From the NCBI GenBank assembly GCA_035463475.1, contig DATHTE010000008.1:62001-126000 (forward strand): a stretch of 64,000 nt of DNA. Reading direction: 5' to 3'. The DNA comes from JACPDI01 sp035463475 (GTDB taxonomy: Bacteria; Acidobacteriota; Vicinamibacteria; Vicinamibacterales; 2-12-FULL-66-21). The first letter of the stretch is position 1. Each line of letters begins with the position of its first letter. Shown here one piece after another: positions 47,807-55,337 of this stretch. Position numbers and translations under genes: made by a program. The notes under the pieces were generated by a model. That model searched no databases, was not told the DNA's origin, and worked only from the letters and a program-made list of their open reading frames with translations.

Positions 47807-49165
47807 GTGCGAATCTCCGTAATTCCGGGTCGGGCGGCGATCGTGGCGCTTGCCGGCGTGACCGTCGGCGCGCTCGTTGCGCTCCTGATGCGAGCGGGCG
47901 TCGCGATGACGACCATGGCGGTCGCGGCGGCTGTCGCGGGTCTGCTCTCCGCCGCGGCCTGGGACTGCGTGGCCTCTCGCAGGGCCTGGCGTCGATCGCA
48001 GCCGGCGCTCGTGCGCCGGCTGCCCGCGGCGTTCGCCATCGGGGTGCGACGGCCGGTGCACCTCGCGATCGACCTCGCCGGTGTGGGCCGGTGGCGCTGC
48101 GTGCTGTACGACCACGCGGATCCCACGCTTCACACCGAAGGGCTCCCGATTGCGCTCACGCTCGCCGGCGGCACGCGCACCGACGCGACGTACACGGTCG
48201 TTCCGACGACCCGCGGCGAGGTGACGTTCGCGCGCGCGGAGCTGCGCGTCCGCACGCGGTGGGGCCTGTGCGAGCTCGTCGAACGGCTCGGCGCGGATGA
48301 AACCCGCCGCGTCTACCCGGATTTCTCCCAGGTGGCGCGCTATGCATGGCTCGCCGGCGACCGGCGCCTCCAGGAGATCGGCATCAAGACGTACCAGCTG
48401 CGCGGGCAGGGGACCGACTTCAAGCAGCTTTCCGAATACCGCATCGGCGATTCGGTCCGCCACATCGACTGGCGCGCCACGCTGAGGGTCGGCAAGCCGA
48501 TCGTCCGCGAGTTCCAGGACGAGCGCGACCAGTGCGTGATCCTGCTCGTGGACTGCGGCCGGCGCATGCGCGCGGACGACCGCCGCGGCGCGATCGGCAC
48601 GACGCACTTCGACCAGGTGCTGAACGCGGTGATGCTGATGTCGTACGTGGCGCTGAAGCAGGGTGACGCGGTAGGGGCGATGACCTTCGGCACCCCCGCC
48701 GGCCAGGAGCGATCGTTCGCGCCACGCAAGGGGACGAAAGCGCTGAACGCGTTGATGGGGGAGTTATACGGCGTGCAGCCCACGCCCACGCATTCCGACT
48801 ACCTCGCGGCGGCGCAGAACCTCCTGCGCCGGCACCACAAGCGCGCCCTCGTCATCATCATCACAAACTTCCGCGACGAGAACAGCAGCGAGCTCGGGCA
48901 CGCGCTGCGGTTGCTGCGACTGCGCCACCTCGTGCTGGTCGCGAGCCTGCGCGAGCGAATCGTGGGCGAGCTGGCGGGGCAGCCGCTCGCGAGCGGCGAC
49001 GCGGCGATCGAGGTCGCCAGCGCGCATCTCTACGAGCAGGCGCGCCGCGATGCCTTCAACCGGCTCGCCGCCCGCGATGGGCTGATGGTGGACGCCGAGC
49101 CGGACCGGCTCGGCATTGAACTGGTCAACCGCTATCACGCCATCAAGCGCGCGGGCCTGATGTGA
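47807..49165 (+). CDS. DUF58 domain protein
   Basis: 452 residues from GTG 47807. Two N-terminal membrane helices (about 10-55) precede a beta-rich region and the DUF58/VWA-like core with YQLRGQGTDFKQLSEYRIGD, SVRHIDWRATLRVGKPIVRE and LLVDCGRRM. The usual metal-binding DxSxS of VWA folds is here DCGRR, so metal binding may be lost. In MoxR systems this protein is the expected ATPase partner and a membrane tether. Its stop ends the operon; a reverse-strand small-gene cassette follows. Confidence 0.85.
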   Translation: MRISVIPGRAAIVALAGVTVGALVALLMRAGVAMTTMAVAAAVAGLLSAAAWDCVASRRAWRRSQPALVRRLPAAFAIGVRRPVHLAIDLAGVGRWRCVLYDHADPTLHTEGLPIALTLAGGTRTDATYTVVPTTRGEVTFARAELRVRTRWGLCELVERLGADETRRVYPDFSQVARYAWLAGDRRLQEIGIKTYQLRGQGTDFKQLSEYRIGDSVRHIDWRATLRVGKPIVREFQDERDQCVILLVDCGRRMRADDRRGAIGTTHFDQVLNAVMLMSYVALKQGDAVGAMTFGTPAGQERSFAPRKGTKALNALMGELYGVQPTPTHSDYLAAAQNLLRRHHKRALVIIITNFRDENSSELGHALRLLRLRHLVLVASLRERIVGELAGQPLASGDAAIEVASAHLYEQARRDAFNRLAARDGLMVDAEPDRLGIELVNRYHAIKRAGLM

Positions 49166-49210
49166 CCCGCATGCCCTTTCCCGCCTCGCGTTCCTGCGCA
49201 GCCCTGCGCC

Positions 49211-49399
49211 TCACCGGTTCATCCATTCGACGAATGCCGGCGGAAGTTCGTCACGGACGACGGCAATCTGGGAGACCCGTTCGTGGCGGAGCAACGCGGC
49301 GCCGGCGGCACGAGCCTCCTCGATCGTCGCATACCGTTCCCACGAACCGGCCAGATTGCACGCGGTGCCCCGCCGAACAGTCACCACCAACCTGAACAT
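49211..49399 (-). CDS. Small protein, last of a reverse-strand mini-cassette
   Basis: 62 residues from ATG 49399, which has AAGG five bases upstream; an in-frame ATG at 49411 has poorer spacing. It contains AGSWERYATIEEARAAGAALL and ends IAVVRDELPPAFVEWMNR. The composition (strand-helix-strand) and the conserved-looking end suggest a real small protein of an uncharacterised acidobacterial family. It is the fourth gene of a cassette read from 50014 to 49211. Function unknown. Confidence 0.6.
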   Translation of the reverse strand: MFRLVVTVRRGTACNLAGSWERYATIEEARAAGAALLRHERVSQIAVVRDELPPAFVEWMNR

Positions 49400-49405
49400 G
49401 TCGTC

Positions 49406-49445
49406 CTTCATTCCTCAAGAGCGCGCTTCATTCCTCAAGAGCGCG
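49406..49445. repeat. Perfect 20-bp tandem duplication
   Basis: CTTCATTCCTCAAGAGCGCG occurs at 49406-49425 and again at 49426-49445. On the reverse strand each copy contains the end of the 50-residue gene (CTCTTGA) and the GAGGA sequence upstream of the next gene. The duplication therefore repeats a translation-initiation region and a stop codon. Confidence 0.9.
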
Positions 49446-49587
49446 GAAAGCCGGACTGATCGGCGCGGTTCTCCGCCAGCCAGCGCTTGGTGACCCAGCC
49501 GAGATCCGATGGGTCACCCGATCGCCTCATGCGAAAGCCCGCGAGGACGATCAGCGTCACGATGCTCATTCCGATGCCAATCCACAT
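49435..49587 (-). CDS. Very small membrane protein (50 residues)
   Basis: The frame starts at ATG 49587, with GAGG about 8 bases upstream, and stops at 49435. It has one hydrophobic helix (WIGIGMSIVTLIVLAGF), a positive flank (RMRR) and a soluble tail DLGWVTKRWLAENRADQSGF. The tail resembles short conserved proteins with (D)LG.V...WL(A)E(H/N)RA. The stop lies in the second copy of the tandem duplication. It is too short for most automatic callers. It is likely an inner-membrane micropeptide with unknown partner. Confidence 0.6.
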   Translation of the reverse strand: MWIGIGMSIVTLIVLAGFRMRRSGDPSDLGWVTKRWLAENRADQSGFPRS

Positions 49588-49599
49588 GGCGGTGGGCCT

Positions 49600-49830
49600 C
49601 TAGAATCGCTGCACGAGTTCGACCACCGCGCGCAGGAACATCGCGATGGGCGAGCCAACCAGGAGGATCCCCAGCGGCAGCAGGAACACCAGGAGCAGCA
49701 GCAGGACGCCATCTTCGAGCAGTTCGAGGATTCCCCGGGACCTGCGCCATCCAGCCGCACGAACACCTGCGCGCGCGCCTGCCGCGCGGCGGCCGCCAGC
49801 CCACGGGAGGGCGACGCTGGTATCAGTCAT
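49600..49830 (-). CDS. Small hydrophobic membrane protein
   Basis: 76 residues from ATG 49830, whose first eight bases overlap the end of the upstream small gene (ATGACTGA). ATG 49860 in the same frame is less likely. A basic N-terminal half (about 1-35) precedes LLEDGVLLLLLVFLLPLGILL and then an amphipathic end (SPIAMFLRAVVELVQRF). One or two membrane helices. It sits 12 bases before the 50-residue gene. No family recognised. Confidence 0.55.
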   Translation of the reverse strand: MTDTSVALPWAGGRRAAGARAGVRAAGWRRSRGILELLEDGVLLLLLVFLLPLGILLVGSPIAMFLRAVVELVQRF

Positions 49831-50014
49831 TGGTGACCGCCGGGCCCCTTCGTTCTGCATGGCGGGCGTTTGCCGCCTCGGTGGCCGGGCCGGAGGCTTC
49901 CACGGCTGGTGTCGCCTGGAGCCTGGCCATCAGCGCCCGAATCCGCTGCCGATGGAGGACCTTGCGTTTCCGATACTTTTGAAACCGGGCCTTGTCGCCG
50001 TTCAGCTCAGACAT
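49823..50014 (-). CDS. Small basic protein with NGDKARF motif, first of the cassette
   Basis: 63 residues starting MSELNGDKARFQKYRKRKVL. The NGD(K/R)ARF-basic-helix opening is one I recognise from short conserved hypothetical proteins of acidobacteria and proteobacteria; the highly basic helix (RKRKVLHRQRIRALMARLQ) suggests nucleic-acid or ribosome contact, which is inference. ATG 50053 in frame would add 13 residues. The stop overlaps the next gene's start. It heads the four-gene cassette. Confidence 0.65.
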   Translation of the reverse strand: MSELNGDKARFQKYRKRKVLHRQRIRALMARLQATPAVEASGPATEAANARHAERRGPAVTND

Positions 50015-50177
50015 GCGGTCCTCCGCGGAGCGCGTTGCCGCGCGCCTCGCCACCCTGAGCGTAGCGGGTCAGACAGGGTCCGGCTGTACCCTTTCGCACA
50101 GGTAAACGAAGGACCACGGCGGGCGGAAGGGTCATGATCTGCCCGCGCTATCGTCTGCCGGCTTTCGCGCGATATAA

Positions 50178-51713
50178 GTGGTGGTACTCCCTGTGGCCAG
50201 GACTTCGCCGGCCGTCCGTCCCGTGTGGCTCATCGCAGCGGCGTTTGTCGCCCTGCAGCTCGCCTTCGTCAACCGCTACGGCATCTTCCGCGATGAGCTT
50301 TACTACATCGCGTGCGCCGAACATCTCGGGTGGGGCTATGTCGACCACCCGCCGTTCGTCGCGCTGGTCGCCTGGGTCTCCCGCCGGCTGTTCGGCGACT
50401 CGCTCCTCGCGATCCGGCTGCTCTCGGCCCTGTGCGGCGGCGCCGTCCTCCTGCTCACCGGCCGGCTGGCGCTCATGCTCGGCGGCGATCGGTGGTCCGC
50501 GGCGCTTGCGGCAATTGGCGTCGCGATCGCCCCCGTGATGCTGTTCCTGTTTCACATTCTCTCGATGAATGCCTGGGACATCCTCTGGTGGACGGCCACG
50601 GCATACGTCGTGACGCGGATCGTCAAAGAGGAGCGGCCCCGGTTGTGGCTCCTTGCGGGCGTGTTCATCGGCCTCGGGCTCGAGACGAAGACCAGCATGG
50701 CGTTCCTCGCGCTCGGGTTGACGGTGGGCGTCCTCCTGACGCGCGAGCGGCGGTGGCTGCGCAGCCGGCATCTCTGGATCGGCGCCGCCATCGCCGCGGT
50801 GGTCGCGGCGCCGCACATCGCGTGGCAGGTGGCGAACGGCTGGCCGACGATCGAGTTCATCCGCAACGCGAGCGCGCTGAAGAACGCGCGGCTGACGTCG
50901 CTGCAGTTCGCCGGAAGCCAGCTCCTGGAGATGCACCCCGTCAACGGCGTGCTGCTCCTCGCGGGGCTGTGGTTCTTCTTCACGGCCGAAAACGGACGCT
51001 TCCGGATCTTCGGCTGGACCTATGTCGCCATCTTCCTGCTCGTGTTCCTGCAGAACGGCAAGACGTACTACCTCGCGCCGAGCTACCCGCTGATGTTTGC
51101 CGGGGGGAGCGTGGGCCTCATGCGGCTGTTGAGCGGACGCGCACGTCTGTTCCGGCCCGTGGTGATCGCGGTCGTGCTCGCGGCCGGCGCGATCGTGTTG
51201 CCCGCCGCGTTTCCCCTGCTCCCGGTCGAGACCTACATCGCGTACACGCGCGTTCTCGGCCTCCGCCCACCCAACGCCGAACGCAGCGAGACGGCGGAGC
51301 TGCCGCAGTTCTTCGCCGACATGTTCGGGTGGGACGCGATCGTCGGCACGGTCGCCGACGTTTACCGGTCGCTGCCGCCAGAGGACCAGAAGAAGGTCGG
51401 CATCGTCGGGTTGAACTACGGCGTCGCGGGCGCGATTGACTTCCTGGGGCCGCGCCACGGGCTGCCACTGAACGCCATCAGTCCGCACAACAGCTATTAC
51501 CTGTGGGGATCCGGAGACGTCACCGGTGAAGTCCTGATTGTCGTGGGTGGGCGGCCCGAAGACCACCGTGAGTCGTACGCGAGCGTCGAGCCGGTCGCCA
51601 TGATCGAGTGCGGCTACTGCATGCCCTTCGAGAACCACCGCCCCGTGTACGTGTTGCGCAAGCCGACGCGTTCGTTCGAGGAGATCTGGCGGTCGTCGAA
51701 GTTCTTCTTCTGA
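50178..51713 (+). CDS. GT39 family (ArnT/PMT-like) membrane glycosyltransferase
   Basis: 511 residues from GTG 50178 (GTG 50181 also possible). The catalytic loop-1 motif has FRDELYYIACAEHL, where the DE pair is the family catalytic site, followed by GYVDHPPFVALV. About 11 membrane helices run to residue 345, with a soluble C-terminal domain (about 360-511). GT39 enzymes transfer sugars from polyprenyl-phosphate donors to lipid A, proteins or other acceptors on the periplasmic side. Acceptor and sugar are unknown. A TATAAG at 50173-50178 may be a -10 element. Confidence 0.88.
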   Translation: MVVLPVARTSPAVRPVWLIAAAFVALQLAFVNRYGIFRDELYYIACAEHLGWGYVDHPPFVALVAWVSRRLFGDSLLAIRLLSALCGGAVLLLTGRLALMLGGDRWSAALAAIGVAIAPVMLFLFHILSMNAWDILWWTATAYVVTRIVKEERPRLWLLAGVFIGLGLETKTSMAFLALGLTVGVLLTRERRWLRSRHLWIGAAIAAVVAAPHIAWQVANGWPTIEFIRNASALKNARLTSLQFAGSQLLEMHPVNGVLLLAGLWFFFTAENGRFRIFGWTYVAIFLLVFLQNGKTYYLAPSYPLMFAGGSVGLMRLLSGRARLFRPVVIAVVLAAGAIVLPAAFPLLPVETYIAYTRVLGLRPPNAERSETAELPQFFADMFGWDAIVGTVADVYRSLPPEDQKKVGIVGLNYGVAGAIDFLGPRHGLPLNAISPHNSYYLWGSGDVTGEVLIVVGGRPEDHRESYASVEPVAMIECGYCMPFENHRPVYVLRKPTRSFEEIWRSSKFFF

Positions 51714-51795
51714 ACGCTCCACGAGGCGGGCCTGGGCCGGCATCGAGCTCTGCGGAGCGGGGAGACCTGCCGTCCGCGTCGGCCGTCTAATAAAG

Positions 51796-52674
51796 ATGAT
51801 GCAGCGCTTTGTCGCGTGCGTATTCGTATGCCTGGCCGCCGCGTCCGCGCAGGCACAGGAGCGGCCGCTCCCGGACGCGTCGGCATTTCTCCGGGAAGCG
51901 CGAAACCGCCTCGAAGCGGTCTCAGACCCGGAAGCCGAGTACGTCTACGTACAAACGCGCAGGGAGCGGAAACTGGACAAGGCAGGCCGAACAACCAGCG
52001 AGTCAGTCACGGTGGTCGAGAGCTATCCCGGCCTGCCAGGAGAGTCGCGCTGGGAGCGCGTGATCGAGAAGAACGGCGTTCCTCCCTCAGCACGCGAGCT
52101 GGACAAGGCGGACCGCGAACGGAAGAAGCACGTCGAGGAGTACGAGCGGAAGCTGGCGGGGGACCCCGCGAAGGAGCGCGCCAGGCAGGCCCGGGAACAC
52201 GAGCGCAGGCGGCGCAGGTACCTGGCGGCCGTTGACGAGATCTTCAGCGTGTTCGACACCCGCATGCTGGGGCGCGAGGCGGTGCGCGGCCACGACACGA
52301 TCGTCTTCTCGCTGACGCCGCGGCCGGAAGCAAAGCCGCGCACGCGCCAGGGGAAGATCATGCGCAAGGTCGCCGGCCGCGTGTGGATCAGCGAATCCGA
52401 TCACGAGCTGGTGCGCCTCGAGGCGGAATCGCTCGATACCATCTCGATCGGGCTCGGCCTGCTGGCGCGCGTCCACAAGGGTTCGAGCGTCTCGCTCGAG
52501 CGGCGCAAGGTCGGCGATGTGTGGCTGCCCGCCCTCGGCACGTACTCCGTCAGAGCGCGCGTGGGGCTCGTCAGCGTCCTGCGGCGCGCGGGGACGGAGG
52601 AGTTCTCGGACTATCGGAGGTTCAACGTCGAGACATCCGCGACCTACGCCCCGCCGAAACCGCCCTCGCCGTGA
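51796..52674 (+). CDS. Hypothetical secreted protein
   Basis: 292 residues with a signal peptide (VACVFVCLAAASAQAQ). A charged coiled-coil-like stretch (about 95-150; DKADRERKKHVEEYERKL) lies between two beta-rich parts; the latter has RVWISESDHELVRLEAESLD, a pattern of lipoprotein-sorting/LolA-like outer-membrane-associated folds. The 3' end overlaps the convergent selenoprotein gene by 31 bases. The same general fold seems present at the C-terminus of the VWFA-related protein at 59521. Function unknown. Confidence 0.6.
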   Translation: MMQRFVACVFVCLAAASAQAQERPLPDASAFLREARNRLEAVSDPEAEYVYVQTRRERKLDKAGRTTSESVTVVESYPGLPGESRWERVIEKNGVPPSARELDKADRERKKHVEEYERKLAGDPAKERARQAREHERRRRRYLAAVDEIFSVFDTRMLGREAVRGHDTIVFSLTPRPEAKPRTRQGKIMRKVAGRVWISESDHELVRLEAESLDTISIGLGLLARVHKGSSVSLERRKVGDVWLPALGTYSVRARVGLVSVLRRAGTEEFSDYRRFNVETSATYAPPKPPSP

Positions 52675-53309
52675 TGGTCTGCCGATTCGCCGCGCTCCCC
52701 GAAGCCGGCCGAGCGCGGCTGGGGCACGTCGGCCCCGGTCCGCCCCTCCCGCCCGACGCCCAGCGCGTCCGCGACGCGGTTGATGTAGTTGAACCAGGAC
52801 GCGATGAGCGTGATCTGGAGAATGGCGGTATCGTCGAAGCCGGCGCCGCGCAGGCGCTCGTGGTGCTCCGGGCCGATTCTCGTGGCGTCGCGCGTGAGTG
52901 CGGCGACGTAGTCGAGCATCACCCGGTCCTGCGAGCTGACGGGCGCGGTCCGGTAGTCGCGCGTGACCGCCTCCACCAGCGTCTCGTCCAGCGTCACCCT
53001 GCGCAGAAACTCTGCGTGCGACTCGATTCAATAGAAACAACGGTTCTGCGCGGACACGACCGTGGTAATCAGCTCGTGCTGGCGCCGCGTCAGGGGGAGC
53101 CGCGGCGACATGAGCACGCCGAAGGTCGCGAACGCGTGATAGAGCGCGTCGGGAATGAGCGAATGCGACGCCACGATCTCCGAGGTGCCATCGCCCGTTG
53201 GATGGACGGGAGTCGCGTATTCCGGTGGATACAGCGCGCGTTGACCGTCGAGCGCGTGACGGAGCGCTTCGGTCGCTTCGGCGAGAGGGACCGTCTTGAT
53301 CCATGTCAT
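52644..53309 (-). CDS. Peroxidase-related (AhpD-like) selenoprotein, in-frame TGA = Sec94
   Basis: Read through the TGA at 53028-53030, the gene is one 221-residue AhpD/carboxymuconolactone-decarboxylase-like protein from ATG 53309 (MTWIKTVPLAEATEAL). The two halves join without gap around the active site: Glu79, Cys91, position 94 = TGA, His98, giving EX11CX2UX3H in place of the AhpD EX11CX2CX3H. Residues after the TGA (IESHAEFLRRVTLDETLVEA, DYVAALTRD, IASWFNYINRVADALG) are as conserved as those before. A hairpin fitting a bacterial SECIS lies at 53002-53016. The family reduces peroxides via the CxxC pair; Sec would replace the peroxidatic cysteine. AhpD-like selenoproteins are known in other bacteria. 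It sits 34 bases after an amidohydrolase gene. Automatic calling would give two fragments. Confidence 0.85.
53002..53016 (-). promoter_or_regulatory. Predicted bacterial SECIS element
   Basis: On the reverse strand the sequence after the TGA is 11 bases, then CGCAGA-GTT-TCTGCG, a perfect 6-bp stem with a three-base loop starting G-U. The apical loop begins 17 bases after the TGA. Known bacterial SECIS rules call for a loop with a guanine among its first bases, 16-37 bases after the UGA, recognised by SelB. It is inside the coding sequence, as expected. Confidence 0.75.
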
Positions 53310-53343
53310 GGGCCGACACCTGCTGCGCGCGGCACGCGACCAC

Positions 53344-54330
53344 TCAGGGCTTGAGCCGCAGCAGTTGTGCCGCGTTGCCGCCGAGGATCCCCGCGCGTTC
53401 ACCGTCGGACACCTGGAGTTGTCCGACCGACTCCAGCATCTTCGGAATGCTGCCGATCTGGTGCGGGTAATCGCTGCCGGCCAGGATGCGCTCGACGCCG
53501 GCAAACGCGATCGCCAGCTCGATGGCCTTCGCGTTGAAGTTCACCGTGTCGTAGTAGAACTGCCGCAAGTACTCGGTGGGCGGCCGCTGGATATTCGCGC
53601 GGCACTCGCGGAACGCGCGGAAGCCGCGATCGAGGCGTTCGGCGAGGTAGGGGATCGCGCCGCCCATGTGCGTGAGGACCCAGCGGATTCGCGGAAAGCG
53701 CTCGGGAATGCCGCTGAAGACGAGTGAGGCCGCGGCGAGCGTCGTGTCGAAGAGAAAGCCGACGAGCGGCATCAGCCAGTACTGCTGCATCGCGTCGACG
53801 TTCACCGGGTTCGTCGGGTGAATGTAGAGCACGGCCCCGAGGTCGTTGGCCGCCTCGTAGAGCGGCCAGAAGCTCCGATCGCTGAGCGCGACGCCGTTGA
53901 CGTTGCTGAACAACATCGCTCCCGGCATCCCGAGGTCGCGGCACGCGCGCTGGAACTCGGTGACCGACGCCGCCGGGTCATTGAGCGGCAGCGTCGCGAG
54001 TGCCACGAACCGTCCCGCGTGTCGGTCCATCGCCTCGCGGAACTCGTCGTTCACCAGCGAGGCGAGGCGTGCGGCCTCGCGCCGTTCCTCGACGTGGGTT
54101 CCGGGGGTCGTCAGCGTGATCACCTGCGTGTCGACGCCGTGCTCGGCGAGCACGCCGCTGCGGTATTCCAGGTCACGGTGCCCGCGAACGGCGATGTTGT
54201 AGTCCCCCGGGTAGTGCAGCCGCGGGTTTCCCTCGTCGTCCACGGTCACCTTGACGCGGCTCGATCCCGCTTTCAGCGCCTCGAGATACCGCGGCGGATA
54301 GTAGTGGTTGTGGAAGTCAACGACGCGCAT
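53344..54330 (-). CDS. Amidohydrolase, ACMSD-like (amidohydrolase_2 family)
   Basis: 328 residues, typical size. The metal site is visible: H-x-H in VDFHNHYYP (His7, His9), a third His in VLYIHPTNPV, and Asp in LAGSDYPHQIG; THMGGAIPY is also standard. The family decarboxylates or hydrolyses aromatic-pathway intermediates such as aminocarboxymuconate semialdehyde, using Zn or Mn. It precedes the selenoprotein gene with 34 bases between and probably shares its transcript. The exact substrate is unknown. Confidence 0.88.
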   Translation of the reverse strand: MRVVDFHNHYYPPRYLEALKAGSSRVKVTVDDEGNPRLHYPGDYNIAVRGHRDLEYRSGVLAEHGVDTQVITLTTPGTHVEERREAARLASLVNDEFREAMDRHAGRFVALATLPLNDPAASVTEFQRACRDLGMPGAMLFSNVNGVALSDRSFWPLYEAANDLGAVLYIHPTNPVNVDAMQQYWLMPLVGFLFDTTLAAASLVFSGIPERFPRIRWVLTHMGGAIPYLAERLDRGFRAFRECRANIQRPPTEYLRQFYYDTVNFNAKAIELAIAFAGVERILAGSDYPHQIGSIPKMLESVGQLQVSDGERAGILGGNAAQLLRLKP

Positions 54331-54395
54331 CCTGACGCCTCCCGGATACTGCGAGCCGGCCGGGGGCCCCGGCGCGGGGTGAGGTCCGCGGCATT

Positions 54396-55193
54396 CTACG
54401 GGATGCGATCGTAGACGGCCTTGAACTTCTCATCGACGCCGATTGCGCCGCCGATTTCCGTCAGCGTTCTGCCGTCGTCCGAAAGGGCGAACGACAGTGT
54501 GTAGAGAGGTTTGCCGTTCTGCTTCTCCATGAGGTCGAACGAACGCGGCCCGGTCTTCTGGAGGGCCAGCGTCAGGCCTGGCGGCACAGCGGGGCCCGTA
54601 GCCGGGTAGTCCTTCCCGTCGAACTTCACGTCAGACGTGATCTTGAAATCCGGAATGCTGATGGTGAGTCCGTCGCTGCCGGAGGGTGACAACTCGAGGA
54701 CCGTGGGCGCGCTGCTTTGCACGTTCTTTGTCTTCCACTTGCCCGCAAGGCCCGGGCCGCCGGAGACCCGATTGTAGACAATGGTCTGATCGAAGGTGCC
54801 GCCAGCCGGCTTGGGCCCCTTGGCGTTGATGGTCAGTGCCGTGCCGTCCGCCGACAGCACGGTCGTATCGGTGCTGAGCACCATGCCGTCCTGCTTGTAC
54901 ACCGTCTCCCACGTGTTGGCGCCGGTCTGTTTCCAGGTGGCGGTCCGTCCCAACATTGCGGGATAGTCCTTTCCATCCAGCCGGAAGCTGTAGCTCTGGC
55001 CCGCGACCGTGAACTGCATCTCGCCCTGACCGGTCTCCGTGATAGTCACGGTGGTTTCCCCGAAATCGCTCCTGGCCATGTTCAGCTTCCACCTGCCCGC
55101 GTAGGGAAGGTCGCCGGCTTCGTTCGATTGAGCAGACGGCACGGTACTGCTCATCAAAAGGGCCACGGTTGCCGCGACGAACGTCCTGCGCAT
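54396..55193 (-). CDS. Hypothetical secreted protein with internal duplication
   Basis: 265 residues from ATG 55193, with a strong AGGAGG site 5 bases upstream. Signal peptide to about residue 21. Two related halves follow: the first has GRWKLNMARSDFG, FRLDGKDYPAM and LSADGTALTI; the second has GKWKTKN, VKFDGKDYPATGP and LSDDGRTLTE. The GKDYP strand and the (A/D)DG(T/R)(A/T)LT turn mark each copy. This is a beta-barrel-like repeat seen in secreted orphans of this phylum. No enzymatic motif seen. Same strand as the amidohydrolase gene, 65 bases upstream of it. Confidence 0.65.
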   Translation of the reverse strand: MRRTFVAATVALLMSSTVPSAQSNEAGDLPYAGRWKLNMARSDFGETTVTITETGQGEMQFTVAGQSYSFRLDGKDYPAMLGRTATWKQTGANTWETVYKQDGMVLSTDTTVLSADGTALTINAKGPKPAGGTFDQTIVYNRVSGGPGLAGKWKTKNVQSSAPTVLELSPSGSDGLTISIPDFKITSDVKFDGKDYPATGPAVPPGLTLALQKTGPRSFDLMEKQNGKPLYTLSFALSDDGRTLTEIGGAIGVDEKFKAVYDRIP

Positions 55194-55337
55194 GACTTCC
55201 TCCTTGCCTGCAGGAAAGCGGGTGCAACGCATCTTTATACACCCGCCGGTCTGAACAGCCGCGAATACGTGGCTCGCGCGGCAGCGTGCTCGAGGGCGTC
55301 CGGCGGTAGAATCACCTCAGTCGAGTCTTCTGCCGAG

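Noticed and set aside
53028..53504. A separate short reverse-strand protein ending at the TGA, and a second one starting at 52997
   Set aside because: Together they are one AhpD-like protein. The join falls at a catalytic position and a SECIS-like hairpin follows, so a split gene or nonsense pseudogene is less likely than recoding.
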